From contig OX104114.1 of NCBI GenBank assembly GCA_944474755.1, positions 41,977,070 through 42,041,069 of the forward strand: 64,000 nt of DNA. The letters run 5' to 3'. This DNA is from Limnoperna fortunei (taxonomy: Eukaryota > Mollusca > Bivalvia > Mytilida > Modiolidae). The translations under genes were made by a program, and so were the position numbers. Of this stretch, positions 11,901 through 22,390 are shown piece after piece (position 1 is the first letter of the stretch; the number at the start of each line of letters is the position of its first letter). The notes under the pieces were generated by a model that saw only the letters and a list, made by a program, of their open reading frames with translations, was not told the DNA's origin and did no database searches.

Positions 11901-14900
11901 TTATTAATAAATTGAAGTAAACTAAAGGAATGAGAATTTCATTATTGTTTTTAAATAAAATGTCATCAAAGATACCAAGGTTAATAAAATTTACTACGCC
12001 AGACGCGCGTTTCGTCTAACCAAGACTCATCAGTGGCGCTCGAACCCAAACAATATTTAAAATCCAAATGAATGAGATGTTGTAGAGCTTTTATCACCAA
12101 AATTCCAAAACGTTATACCAAAATCCGGCTAAGGCTATTTACACCTTGAAAATAGAAAAACCTTAGAATTAAAATAATTTTCGAAATTTCAGGGCAGTAA
12201 ATTTAGACAATGACTATATCAATGAAAGAATCAATGATATTCCTGTCAGCACCGAAGTGTGACTACTGGGCTGGTGATACCCTCGGGGACTAACAGTCCA
12301 CCAGCAGTGGCATCGACCCAGTGGTTGCAAATAAAATGTCATCAAAGATACCAAGGTTAATAAAATTTACTACGCCAGACGCGCGTTTCGTCTAATCAAG
12401 ATTCATCAGTGGCGCTCGAACCCAAACAATATGTTATGGAAATTAAGAGTTAATAATGAAAGAAATTAGTATTAAATTTACCACAAATGTTCTATCTATT
12501 TCGAAATTTACATAAAAAATTGCGGATGGTGTCTTGCATCCCTTTAAAACTGGTGCTTATATTTGGTGGATTGATAGGTTGCAAGTCAAGTTGTAATATT
12601 ATAACAGACGAAAGACAGATGTTCATAATTGTTAAAGGTGTGGTTGTTATGCCTGATATTTAATGCATCATATAACGTACCCGAAGCTTGTTGGAAGTAG
12701 TACTTTAGTCTAAATCCGGCGAATTGTCTGCTGTCGTCTGATATAAATTCAATGAACAAATATCTTCCTGATGATACCACTTCAATGTCTCTTCCAAACC
12801 CACAAAACTTGCCAATTAGCTTCGAACGTTCGTTCGGTCCGTCGTAAATCGCAACTAAATCGTAATCACAGCTATAAAATGTAATATTAAACAACTGAAC
12901 GTTAATTAAAAACTGCACAATCCAAATGAATATAGTTAAACTACGGATGCTTACTCGGGCCACTTTTTGTAATTTTTTATAATTGTGTTCGAACACAATA
13001 CTATGGACATAAAGTCAAATCTTTCTGAGGTTAAATGCAAAACTTTGCATTGAAACGTAAACATGATTGTAACTGAACACAATATTTTGTTTTTAATTGT
13101 AATAAAACGAAATCATTGCAAATTGTCTCTATTTTTCATATAAACGCATAGGTTTGCATTAAAATGCAATAAATTGTGCAAATAAACGAAATATGGATTC
13201 AATACCGCGTGCTGTATCACATATTAAAAATGCGGTGTTTTGTACTAAATATATGAAAAAATATTACATATGGTTTATGATTCTTACATTTTCATTGCAT
13301 TATTTAGTCACGTGGTCCCCCAAAATATTCTGTGTATATATTCTATTTCTAAAGCATATTTAAGGCTTGTTACTATTTTTAAAGCATATTTAAGGCATGT
13401 TACTATTTATAAAGCATATTTAAGGCTTGTTTCTAAAAATAGATCCGGATATACTCTTCCGACTCATTATTCTAAATTTAAATAAATAGAGAAAAATTCA
13501 TATGTAATATAACAATTAAGGACTTTTTACTCTGTCAATACGTAGTTATATGGACCTGTAGAAAAATATTGAACTATGACTTCGTCCTCGGTCAATATTT
13601 TCCTCCACGATCCATATAACTACGTATTGACCTAGTAAAAAGTCCATATTTGATAAATATATATATATTAGAAAGTTGATACTGCTTTTGATATGGGTTT
13701 AGCCATTTAATGTTCATTATTGTATATTTCAATTATACAAGTTTAAGATGCATTAAAAGCAGAATGTCCTGTGCTTTTTAAATCAACAACTGTTCATCGG
13801 GCTGTTATCTGTAACATCACGGTTAGCTAATCAGAAATCCATAACATCCCAGCGGACTGTTATGCTTACATTTAACATTCTGGAAGAAAATCCGTAATAC
13901 ACCTCTGATCGGTTGATGCCGTCTTATGCTTGACGTCATAATAATTTGTTCTAACATTCATGTATCCCATCAATGACTCACTATGGATTTGAAATAACTA
14001 CTTACTGTTTTTTATCGCAAAATCTTGCCTTTACAAAAACAATAAAATGTTGGGTTTTTTTACAAGAATGGCCTGAATAATCTTCCGTTATTCAATGACA
14101 GTGATGCAACATAACAAATACAAAAGGGATCGGATAAGACATGAAACTAATTAATTATTTGTTTGAATAGTTAATTGTTCAATGTTCAGCCAGCATTGTT
14201 TCAAACATAAAAGAATCAAAACGGAAATCTATACGCCATCTTTAACCTGCTTCTTCCAGTTCCCAGTAAAACTTATTTATGTTAGGCCATACAAATTGAA
14301 ATTGTGATAACAGTTATTTATCAAGTCTCATGTAGAATAGGGTCTAAATAATTACGTAACTTCCGAATACGATATCAAGTTAGCAGGAGTACATTATGAA
14401 ATTACGAAAGAAACAAAAGGAAAGAAAGGTAGGCAGGCAGTTGGGTAGTTAGACAGGTAGGTTAAATGCTTAGACTACTATTTGAGCATATAACTTAGCA
14501 CGATGTGAACATACTTTGTGTCGTATTCAATCTGTAAAGTATCTGTAGATAATCTTACAACTCTTTCATCGGATGTATCAATTTGCCATCTGCAGTGAGA
14601 ATTTGGACTGTAAAATGTATATCCATTGTAATGGTCTGATTCCACTACACCTGTGGGTTCTGTTAGTAGACCCGGTCCGCCACACCCAGAGTCTCCAGAA
14701 TCTGAAATATCAAATTTCTTTTTTGCCCATTAGTACGTTACATTCATTTTAAATTTATATTAAAACACTGTTTTAGGGTAAAAATGCATAGATTGTATGG
14801 TTTGTTAACCCTTAACGTTTTCTTCTCACGCAATAGTTTAATTTCTTTTTTTTTCATTGTTTTCTTTTTGCAAATTAAAAAAAAACGCTTTAATTAGTAC

Positions 14901-15371
14901 TAAACTTAAGCAAGAATTGCTATTTTAAAGTTTTATTTGTCTCACATTATGTATTAATCGTGTGCACCTAGTTGTTTTTCATGAGGCTTTAAAATAATGA
15001 ATACAGAAAAGTCGGTGAACGCAATTGAACATAGTAAAGGCTCCCACATCCAGATCCTCATGATTGCCTCGAGTTTTTCATTGCTGTAATGCAATGGATA
15101 AATTTAAATAACACTTTTCTTGTTAAAGGAAGGTCGTTTGTACAGCGGTTTTCCCAATTAAAATGCATTCATGGAGTCTCTGGAACAATACTACATGTGA
15201 CGACAACCAAAATGTACAATAATTTTGAAACTAATTTATTATCGCGGTATTAGACAACAGTATGAAATATCATTTAGTTAGTGTATGTTGCAAATTTTTG
15301 TTACACATACCTGCATAGGAGCTGCTGAAAATGAAATAAAATATAGTGACAAGCTTTAATAACATTGTCAT
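2824..15371 (-). CDS. Gene A: CUB-LDLa receptor, LRP3/10/12-like (3' end outside window)
   Basis: Eight exons can be read on the minus strand: 15,371-15,311; 14,701-14,515; 12,871-12,681; 6,403-6,272; 4,911-4,789; 4,131-3,995; 3,443-3,332; 2,949-2,824. Together they are 1,069 nt, about 356 residues. All joins are GT-AG with consistent phases. Domain order is signal peptide, CUB1, LDLa1, LDLa2, CUB2. Family knowledge: CUB-LDLa2-CUB-LDLa3-TM is the plan of LRP3/LRP10/LRP12, endocytic or signalling membrane receptors. The remaining LDLa modules, membrane segment and tail would lie beyond the Harbinger element, outside the window. The last exon ends in phase 1 with a good donor, so no stop is seen. 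The family label is an inference from architecture; the domains themselves are clear. Gene B is its inverted paralogue. Confidence 0.85.
3332..3443 (-). CDS. Gene A exon 7: CUB2, middle part
   Basis: Acceptor TTTTGCAG, donor G|GTGTGT, 112 nt, phase 0 to 1. It encodes [15 protein letters not shown], then [19 protein letters not shown]: the calcium-site Glu of FDIE, third CUB cysteine, and the Asp of NNDRL. It is too short to stand out as an open frame, but the domain match and phases fit both neighbours. Confidence 0.8.
3600..3915. repeat. Degenerate short repeats in gene A intron 6
   Basis: A G/T-rich stretch with loosely repeated phrases such as GTGTGA, TGTTGAATTGTA and GTATGTTTGGTTG at irregular spacing of about 30-50 bp. 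It is probably an eroded minisatellite. No coding signal. Confidence 0.4.
3995..4131 (-). CDS. Gene A exon 6: CUB2, first part
   Basis: Acceptor TTATTGTAG, 137 nt, phase 1 to 0. It encodes [18 protein letters not shown], then [20 protein letters not shown] and PSGM: CUB cysteines 1 and 2. I place the donor at ATG|GTGGGT because joining there gives [17 protein letters not shown], the normal CUB strand pattern. The open frame runs on past this donor into intron sequence (GFIRLPWYC), which I do not count as coding. Confidence 0.78.
4789..4911 (-). CDS. Gene A exon 5: LDLa module 2
   Basis: Acceptor AAATTTAG, donor G|GTAATC, 123 nt, phase 1-1. It encodes [20 protein letters not shown], then [15 protein letters not shown]: six cysteines of an LDLa repeat. 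The calcium site is less canonical than in module 1 (DCFTGKDE). No matching exon is seen in the 2.1 kb after gene B's LDLa1. Confidence 0.9.
6272..6403 (-). CDS. Gene A exon 4: LDLa module 1
   Basis: Acceptor CTTCTTTAG, donor T|GTAAGG, 132 nt, phase 1-1 (a shufflable module). It encodes one LDL-receptor class A repeat with six cysteines: [28 protein letters not shown] and MC. The DCGDQSDE calcium-binding signature is intact, so the module should fold and bind ligand or calcium. Confidence 0.92.
6643..6663. repeat. 21-bp perfect palindrome
   Basis: CACCGGTACC, a central A, then GGTACCGGTG. It is GC-rich within AT-rich intron DNA. No neighbouring element end is recognised; function unknown. 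Confidence 0.8.
8145..8305. repeat. Imperfect hairpin (MITE-like)
   Basis: Left arm TAATTACTGCACTTGAGTGA with ATCAATAtgTaGTTTTGTGGA pairs imperfectly with the right arm around 8,240-8,300. The loop region has AATATTGAAC next to GAGACGAAGGCAAG and then TTCAATATT. The same loop signature, in inverted form, is seen in the hairpin at 13,520-13,648, so the two are probably one MITE family. Confidence 0.6.
9112..9176 (+). repeat. 66-bp direct repeat, copy 1
   Basis: Begins AATTCACTTATTGCCTTGCT and contains GAAATAAAC and TCTTGGATTGTTTTCAGG. It is repeated with one mismatch at 9,957-10,021. Here it is followed by a donor-like GTGAGT. It could be a terminal repeat of a small element or a segmental duplication; no coding evidence. 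Confidence 0.7.
9957..10021 (+). repeat. 66-bp direct repeat, copy 2
   Basis: Second copy of the 9,112-9,176 repeat, one mismatch by eye. It ends in an acceptor-like TTGTTTTCAGG. The 780 bp between the copies contains no open frame of note. Confidence 0.7.
11957..12054 (+). repeat. Mussel dispersed repeat, copy 1
   Basis: Contains TACTACGCCAGACGCGCGTT, then TCGTCTAACCAAGACTCATC and AGTGGCGCTCGAACCC. I associate this word set with a highly dispersed Mytilus repeat (recollection, not searched). It is nearly identical to the copy at 12,329-12,433. Confidence 0.75.
12239..12326 (+). repeat. Dispersed repeat fragment between the two mussel repeats
   Basis: Contains ACTACTGGGCTGGTGATACC, then TCGGGGACTAACAGTCCACC and CAGCAGTGGCATCGACCCAG. 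The GC content stands out from the surroundings. I associate it with a second bivalve dispersed sequence that often accompanies the first; unverified. Confidence 0.55.
12329..12433 (+). repeat. Mussel dispersed repeat, copy 2
   Basis: Direct repeat of 11,957-12,054 with two or three differences (TCTAATCAAGATTCATCAGT). The two copies flank about 270 bp and may be the terminal repeats of one element. Confidence 0.75.
12681..12871 (-). CDS. Gene A exon 3: second half of CUB1
   Basis: Acceptor CATTTTATAG, donor GTACGT, 191 nt, phases 2 to 1. It encodes [39 protein letters not shown] and [13 protein letters not shown] cysteines 3 and 4, the D-x-D calcium-site pattern and the closing strand. By eye about 55 of 64 residues match gene B. 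The open frame continues a little into both introns, but the exon edges are set by the matching gene B exon. Confidence 0.88.
13060..13200. repeat. Degenerate TTGCATTAAAATGCAATA-type words
   Basis: Short self-complementary phrases (TTTGCATTAAAATGCAATAA, TGCAAATAAACG) in gene A intron 2. Closely related phrases fill the matching intron of gene B, so the array predates or accompanied the duplication. Confidence 0.55.
13343..13432 (+). repeat. 30-bp tandem repeat, three copies
   Basis: Unit CTATTTCTAAAGCATATTTA followed by AGGCTTGTTA, in three nearly identical copies starting at 13,343, 13,373 and 13,403. It is a small minisatellite within gene A intron 2. The open frame through it is a by-product. 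Confidence 0.9.
13520..13648. mobile_element. 129-bp MITE-like hairpin
   Basis: Left arm GGACTTTTTACTCTGTCAAT, then ACGTAGTTATATGG, is mirrored by CCATATAACTACGTATTGAC then CTAGTAAAAAGTCC on the right with very few mismatches. Inner AATATTGAAC and GTCAATATT also pair. No coding capacity. It looks like a foldback element inserted in gene A intron 2. Confidence 0.85.
14515..14701 (-). CDS. Gene A exon 2: first half of CUB1
   Basis: Acceptor ATATTTCAG, donor GTATGT, 187 nt, phases 1 to 2. It encodes [20 protein letters not shown], then HYNG...[14 protein letters not shown] and ends near IEYDT. These carry CUB cysteines 1 and 2 (CGGPG and HCRW) and the Glu before the third cysteine, a usual calcium-site residue. 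Gene B exon 2 has the same length and most of the same residues. Confidence 0.85.
15311..15371 (-). CDS. Gene A exon 1: signal peptide
   Basis: Opens at an ATG (15,371) followed two codons later by a second ATG: M-T-M then [17 protein letters not shown], a typical hydrophobic signal peptide with a small-residue end. The donor is GCAG|GTATGT and the exon ends in phase 1. The matching exon of gene B starts at the homologous ATG and has the same 61-nt length, which supports this start. The 5' flank (about 15,372-15,520) also aligns with gene B, including AGAAACCTTGAATAAATTGG, which suggests shared 5' UTR. Confidence 0.8.
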
Positions 15372-15529
15372 CGTGGTTAATTGTAGAATTGTATATCTCT
15401 TACCCAGATAGATAAGATAACCAATTTATTCAAGGTTTCTTGTCTACGAATGAAAAGAAATTGTGTGTATGTCATGTATTTGTCGACAAAAATTTGCTCA
15501 AAGTTGGAATTAAAATTGTTTGTCTAAAG

Positions 15530-17400
15530 TCATTTTGAGATTTTCGGATAAAAATTATTAATATATTTCGACTAATAACATTTTTTATCGTGTTTTTGTT
15601 TGATCGCCACAAGCAATCTAATTAAATAACGGTACAAATCTGGAACAAAATTGTTTTACAGCTTTCCAGATAACATTTAAAACATATTCTGTTCAATTTA
15701 ATTTATACATCAACTGAAACGATACATTGACTCCTATAACTTAAGGTGTATCCTGTTTACGTAACATGTTTACCTCACCCACTTACTGAGCAAACATTAC
15801 TCAAATATTAAATTAATTTCGTTTTTGTAAGGTTTTCCAAGGATCAATTTCTTTTCTCTCAGAGTAACCACCATAATGTAAATCGTAAATAAAAAAAATA
15901 ATCTGATTATGAATTTTGAAAGGACATTACCATCCTTTTACTGTTGAACAGAAAATGATGTGAATCCAACACATTGTTTTTAACGTAATAATTCAGCTAA
16001 TCAATTGAACGTTTTTAACTCAGAACAACATTAGTACAGATTTAATAAATTAAATTGTTGATCTAAAAATGACCAAGGTCTAGCGAAAAATCTAATTAAT
16101 AATTTTATATTACTGTTTTCGAAAACATCTTTTGCAAATTGGCGGATCCAAGCCAATGCTAATGTCTATTGTCAAAATTAATTGTTTTAGTATTATTAAC
16201 ATACGTTGGAAGCGCCAAAAGTTTAATTATATAAATATGTAATTTGTTTCAATTTTAGATCTAAGTATGATACAATGGAAATTGCAACAAAAATAAAAAA
16301 ATTAAAAATAAATATAATATTGTTAATTTTTTAAATTGATTTCAGGTCGAAATGAACATCCGTTATACTTTACATTCCTGGATATTTATGACTAATTTAC
16401 TTGTATGTTTATAATTATGTAGTAATAAAATCCATTGAAGTCGTATTATCGGGCAAAACGAAATGAAGTTTTAGCGTATGTTAAATTATACTTTTAAATG
16501 TTGACTTTAGAGTTAATCTTTTATTCAATATTCTTATATAACTGCTATTATGAGAAGTTAAGTTTAACAATAAATACATACCTAAACAAACCATAAAAAT
16601 AGTCATGGTCAATTACAAAACAACTTCACTAGTGTAAAAAGTGTTGTCTCGAAACAAGAATCTGTTGAATGGGGGTTTTACCCTCCATTCAAACTACAAT
16701 AATGCATTCCGACAATCATAACAATAAACCGACTAACCAGTTTAACATACCGCTAAGGCCAACAACATTGATAGCAGTTATTATCTTTCAACAACTTTTG
16801 TGTATATCCAAAAATCATTTAAACATCTATATATCGTGTTGAATTTGCAACCCATTAAACAAAACCTCAGCAGAGCTAACTGGATATCAGCGCCAATCAG
16901 CTGTCCCATCACTCAAATATGGTACTGCGGATGCACATAGCGGAAGACTGCAAATAGGATCGGTACTAAAATACCCGGTATAATATCTAGAGGGTCGTTT
17001 ACACTAAGTTTGCTGGTTTTGCTAGTTTAGCAGGATAGAACGACTAACAGTTATGAGAACAGCTGTCTTGGTGTTTTGGGGACAAATCAATTTTTTTGTA
17101 TATTTCTGTTAGACTAGACGAAGTATGAAACCATTACAGGTAATGGAATAACAGAAACAATAGACGAATATTCAGACTAAAGTTTGGAAAAACATAAAAA
17201 AGTACACTTGAACAACATATATTTATTATAACAAAGAATCAAAGAAGCTAACATCAACATGAAACTATCGCCTAACAAATGTGAATAGTATAACAAAAGT
17301 GAAGTACGCATGACATGTAGTGTAATATTCTGGAGTTGAAATAGACTAGGATAAAACAGAAGAGGTAAATAACTAGCCAACACCAACCAATCCAATAGAG
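15530..17400. other. Intergenic DNA upstream of gene A
   Basis: AT-rich, no coding region or recognisable element. It should contain gene A's promoter, but I cannot point to a convincing TATA box or initiator. The first 150 bp upstream of exon 1 aligns in part with the 5' flank of gene B. Confidence 0.5.
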
Positions 17401-17444
17401 GTCAGAAAATTTTAAGAAATTCGTCGGGCGGTTTTATACCAAGA

Positions 17445-17830
17445 ATGGAAAAAATAAAAACAGTCATTATGTATGTTAATAGAAAACTTAATAAAGCGGA
17501 AAGCAACTATTCACTCTTTAAAAAAGGTCATTCGTCTTCACCATCCAACTATAGGCCTATTTCTTTGATAAGTTGTCTTGGAAAGGTCATGGAACAAATC
17601 GTTACTAAACACGTATATAACCAACTCAATATAAACAATTTCCTATATGAAGATCAGACTGGTGTTTTACCAAAATTATCGACCACTCATCAGCTACTAT
17701 ATTAGAATGACATGCTGAACTCACTTGCAAGTATAAGAAAATTAATTGTTTGGATTTTTGCGACTTTTCAAAAGATTTTGACATAGTTTGGCATAGAGAG
17801 TTATTGCATGAGATGGTAATGTACTAATAA
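17445..17830 (+). pseudogene. Non-LTR retrotransposon reverse transcriptase fragment
   Basis: The frame 17,445-17,705 contains FKKGHSSSPSNYRPISLISC, then LGKVMEQIVTKHVYNQL and a YEDQTGVLPKLSTTHQLL stretch: fingers and palm entry of the RT domain (RT motifs 1-2, Jockey/RTE-like lineages). A stop (TAG at 17,703) and frame changes follow; at 17,757-17,815 another frame still reads FCDFSKDFDIVWH, the RT motif A region with its Asp. The rest of ORF2 is absent. A decayed, 5'- and 3'-truncated copy. Confidence 0.82.
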
Positions 17831-20800
17831 GAAATTAAGAAGGAACGAAGGGTAGGATATTTAGACTTCCAGTAAAACAAATTAAGGGTTGATCGTAGAA
17901 AAAGTACATTCACGTTTTGCCTTCTCCAAATACACGTTAATAACTATGGTCTCGGTCCTTGCTTTCGCATCATAATCTGACTAGCATTGTTCCCATTGAA
18001 TGAAAAGTTCCTTTATGTATTTTCATTCAACTCATTATATTGAATTGTATTCCGAATTTTTTTATTTAGATAAAGGGGGCTACCTGTCATTTGCGTGTGT
18101 TTTACATATAAAATAACTAATTTGAAACATTACTACACATTATATTGTCTCTTCACTTGATTTTAAAACAAAATACTATATAACATAGAAACAGTAATCT
18201 ATTCTGGGTCAGTAGGGTTCCGTAAATTACAATTTATGATACATGTTTTTTGCTGAGCCAACGAAATTTGTGGCTTAACTAGTTGGTACGTGTTAATTGT
18301 CTTTTAATATAAAAGCCCTGGATCAAACAGTTATTTATTTCAAGATTTCCCTTATCTTTACAAGGAATTGAAGTTGAATTATTGATATCCTCTTTATAAT
18401 TTCAGAAAGAGAAAACGTGAGTTTAGTTTTCTTGGCATAATATTTTCATGTTTAGACAATATGTAAAAACCTGTTGAAGAACTGGGATTGCTACATTTTT
18501 ATTTTAGTAGACACTGCACGAAACTTTAGATGGTTTATAGATTTCGTTTTTTATCCAGCCGTCTTAAAGCTACAAGAGTAGTAGGTGATCGTTCCAGGAA
18601 CGAAAGTCCACGTGTTATCTCCGAAAATAATAACCCATTTTTAGACACTAACAGCGACAGTAACAGCATTGTTGGTAGGAAACTGTTTCCAAGCTCATAA
18701 GAAACCTGTTGCGGGGTTTTCAGCTAAAAACACGGTGAACACTCAAATTAGTGTCTGCATACATTGTTCATCAAATTACATTTTTAAAACAACTGGAGAC
18801 GCCTCGCGTGTTTTTCACAGACAAGTCCATGTTCATACTGTATCAGTTAGGAAGACTTCATTATGCCCAAGATAAGCAGAATCGTGTGTTCAAGAAAGCG
18901 CCTTAAGGGAAATTCTGAGGGCTTAAATTATCCATTGCGCAAAAGCACCGTTTTTTATCATGAGGAGGGGCAGGAAAAAGATATCTTATAGCCCAAATAT
19001 ACCCATAAAACATCCGTAAACATAACATTCTGCCAATTATTCATAAGTATTAACCTGACATTGCCAAGATAATTCCAGGTGACGTATTACGAGGGTAATC
19101 CAAGAAATTTCCAAAAATATCGGGTACAGTTTATGTAATCGCAATTTGCTTTAGAACTATAATATTAAATCATTAACGAAGACATAACCCTATACGCAAT
19201 TGTAAAACATCGCCAGTAAAATGTCAACAATATTTAACTTTACAACAAAGAACAATAAATAAATAAATACAACAACAACACACATATATACAAACCACAT
19301 AGATGTTTTTGCATCACACTGTTTTAGTCACAATGCTCGGGATAGTCAATTGTACCAGTGTACCGATTTCCATTGAAATCGATGTAGCCGTCCCAGAGAT
19401 TTGAGAAATATACTTTTATTTTTTAAACAGCGGCCATTTTGAAATGGATTTTATATTGATGTCGATTGCGCAACACCCGCTCAGCTCAAACATACTTACA
19501 ACGTTTCGTGTCGTGTTGATTATATTTCGCATATTTAAGAAGACGAACGGGCATGATTGACGGGGAAAAAATAAATAAAAGATTTTTTTAGGTTCTGTCT
19601 GCCTGCGATTATGCGTTTTGTCCCCAGTCTGATGGTAAAGTGTTTTTAAAGCTAGAAAAGTGAACTAGCAAGTCCTAGATGGATCCGAGTGATGTGGAGC
19701 AAAAATGCGGACTGCTTACTGGTGTTATATAATCAATGAACTTAATATTTCGATCATGTGAATAAAAAATTATGATCGCATTATAAAGTATAATTGAAAA
19801 TTTCGTGCTCTAAGCTTATGTGGCAATCGTCAGCGATGATCCCATTTTCTGCTAAGAACAATGATAATTGGTACCCTAGGGTACTGATGCAGGCTGTAGC
19901 GAAATCTTGGCGCTTATGTTGCTTCCGCCGGAGACATTTGCGAAAGATAAACTGCACTTCGAACATGGAACTTTTGCCCCTGATAAAGTAAGGGGGTCCC
20001 GAGCACTGTGTTGGTTAAGGATGCAAGGGTACCGGGATATATAAAACTTCTCGGAAACTTATATATATTTCCATATTTTTTCCTTTTTTTTATTTCAAGT
20101 CTATTCAAGTATGACTAAAATTTCTACAAACGTCTACGCTTATATGACAATTGCTTTCTAACTTTCGCGAATGACACACTAATGTGGCAGAATCTTGGCT
20201 GTTATGTGGCAAGTGCCATTGACATAAACGTAGACTTAAATCTTGACCTAGGGAATATTTTTACGTGATCTTAGTTGGGAAGACAGTCTTGAATCTTTGT
20301 TTCCCATTTTACAATAGACCAGCACGGGGCGAAGAGGAAACCAACAAGAACGAAGGGATTGATTGACTGAACTGGCTGAACAAAGTTACCCCAGAACACA
20401 TTCCGATAATATGTTTCTACTTCAGAGACATAACACCTTTTTGAAAAAGGCTGCATAAAAAATTTCGGACCAAGACGTCCTTCTTAGGAACGAGCATAGC
20501 AAAGTCCGGGGTCGAGAAATAGAACCCGTCTTTAGCCGACTGGTCTGAATATACAAAGAAAACCTCGAATCTATTCCGATATGTTCGAGACATTTTTATA
20601 GGCCATATTTCGCCTCAAATGATACGGGGTCCATTTTGCTACAGTCGACACACATTCTTCATAGTAAAGTTTACAATTAATATTTTTTATCATCACAAAA
20701 ATTTAAGTTAAGTATTGTTATTATAATTCTGAATAAATATTTCTATAGCTATAGTCATGTGTAAGAAGAGAAAATGTTTAACTGTTTACTTACATGTACA

Positions 20801-22340
20801 TTCAACTGCTCCATAAAAACGTGTCCGATTTCTTCAAAGCTTACGGGTAACAGTGTTCATAAATTAAAATTAAGCATGTGGTACAAGTTTCTTGTGATCA
20901 TTGGATAGTTTTCATCGTGTCTTTGCAATCCAGTTCGGTAATATGAATAAAATCAGACATGTTTGTCAAAAATAGAATAGCAAAGCAAATTACATTATTA
21001 CGTACATGTACGACAATTTGTCCTGTCAGGATAAACTATAAAAAAATGTTTGTACGAAAGTTTCGAAAAAAATTATTCAAGCAAACATTAAAACTACAAT
21101 CAAACGCACTAGACGAATTCATTGTAAATGTTTTCGTAACTTACTTTTGTTGATTGACTGAATGTTTGCTTTACGTCCATCAAGCAGTTTTTACACATAT
21201 ACAGCGTGATGATATAAGCAATCAATGGAAATAGTGGTGGACATAGGGACCACAAATCCGACTGACAATGCTAGAATATATGGAGTATTGGGTAGGGACT
21301 GAGAATTCAGCCTTCGGTAGCGGATATAATGAGCTTACTTTTCGAAATATACAAAAGGATTCTTTATTGTGCATAGATAATATACTCGTCACATACCGTA
21401 TTATGACCCGACACCCCCCCCCCCCCAACGGGAAGATCTTCCCTATTCTCCACCTGACGAAATAGTTTCCCTTTTTCTGTGCCTATAAATGCGTGCTTTT
21501 GTTACATTAAAAGTGATTACAGTGATTTTATTTGCAACCACTGAGTCGATACCCCTGCAACTTCCCAACATTTGTGAAGATGAATTTAATGTCAGATTAT
21601 ATTCTTCGAAATCTATAAATGTTAAAGCCTGACAAGTATTTGAGTGTTAACGCGGACTTTTTTAACTTGTGCAGTTGCTCAACTTCGAAAATAAGCTGAC
21701 GTACGATGGTGTTTATGTAGCTCACATGGAGAATCAATTTGGCGTTGTTTCACAGTGCCCGATTGTTAAAAAGTAATTGACTGTAAAAGAGAGAAAATAC
21801 TAATTTATTTGACATACCTTTCAAGTTCTCTAATTCAACACCGTCTAATTGTATCCAATGGGAAGACCACCATGTTTATCTTTACTCAACATTTGGTAGA
21901 TATATTTCCAGGTGTGTTCTAGTTATTTCGATGTTTTTGTGCAGCATTTCAGCATGGCTGCCAACATGGAACATTGCTTAACATAGGACCCAATCAGAAA
22001 ACGTATAAATCTCCATAAAATTTAAAATTAGTTCGAAATAAAGCCGATATTGTTAAGTTTTTACTGATAATTCGAATTTTAAAATATGGCTGTCAATGTT
22101 ATTATTGCATTCTGATTGACTGAAATTTCGTGTTGACAGAAAAATAGAATGAATGTAAGATTAGAGAAATGTACCTCAGATACGCCTCTTAAAATTTGAG
22201 GCTTCTTGTTTTGTAAGAGCTCATCGTGAGCAATTCTCATCATTTTTTGTCCGTCTTTGGCTTCGTCTGTAAACTGTTTTAATTTCAATCTTAAGACAAT
22301 GGTCTAGTGGAAACCAAACTTGATCACAGTTTATGTTTTT
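17831..22340. other. Intergenic DNA, largely unannotatable
   Basis: No recognised gene. One short open frame at 18,530-18,700 is listed separately. A 13-base C run lies at 21,414-21,426. A sequence near 21,150-21,215 (GCTTTACGTCCATCAAGCAG, CACATATACAGCGTGATG) resembles the stretch at 50,793-50,870 and is probably a SINE-type tail. 19,000-20,700 has somewhat higher GC in places but gives no protein match I can name. Confidence 0.45.
18530..18700 (+). CDS. Short hypothetical open frame (56 residues)
   Basis: ATG at 18,530 to TAA at 18,698-18,700. It reads MVYRFRFLSSRLKATRVVGD, then RSRNESPRVISENNNPFLDT and NSDSNSIVGRKLFPSS. The middle part has balanced, protein-like composition (S, N, R, D), unlike the shadow frames nearby. 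In the following 170 bp another frame stays open with HCSSNYIFKTTGDASRVF. It could be a decayed exon or transposon piece. I do not recognise a family. Confidence 0.25.
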   Translation: MVYRFRFLSSRLKATRVVGDRSRNESPRVISENNNPFLDTNSDSNSIVGRKLFPSS

Positions 22341-22390
22341 TTTCTTATTGGGAAATCAATATGGCAGCTACCGCAAGACGTGATAACATA
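21952..22390. repeat. Degenerate ATGGCNGC-type repeats, left flank of palindrome
   Basis: Phrases such as CAGCATGGCTGCCAACATGG, ATATGGCTGTCAATG and AATATGGCAGCTACCGCAAG each precede text like AACATAGGAC. Similar phrases flank the right side of the palindrome at 29,960-30,330. The palindrome thus lies within, or between, blocks of one eroded repeat. Confidence 0.5.

Larger units (their letters stand above)
6404..12680 (-). other. Gene A intron 3 (6.3 kb)
   Basis: No coding signal on either strand. It holds a perfect 21-bp palindrome (6,643-6,663), a hairpin element near 8,145-8,305, a 66-bp direct repeat pair at 9,112 and 9,957, and two copies of a mussel dispersed repeat at 11,957 and 12,329. 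The matching intron of gene B is only 937 bp, so most of this was added or lost after duplication. Stretches 6,700-8,140 and 10,030-11,950 show nothing further. Confidence 0.7.

Noticed and set aside
19781..20456. Cluster of 60-68-codon open frames on both strands
   Set aside because: Mutually overlapping on opposite strands with no recognisable motif; probably slightly GC-richer non-coding or decayed repeat DNA.
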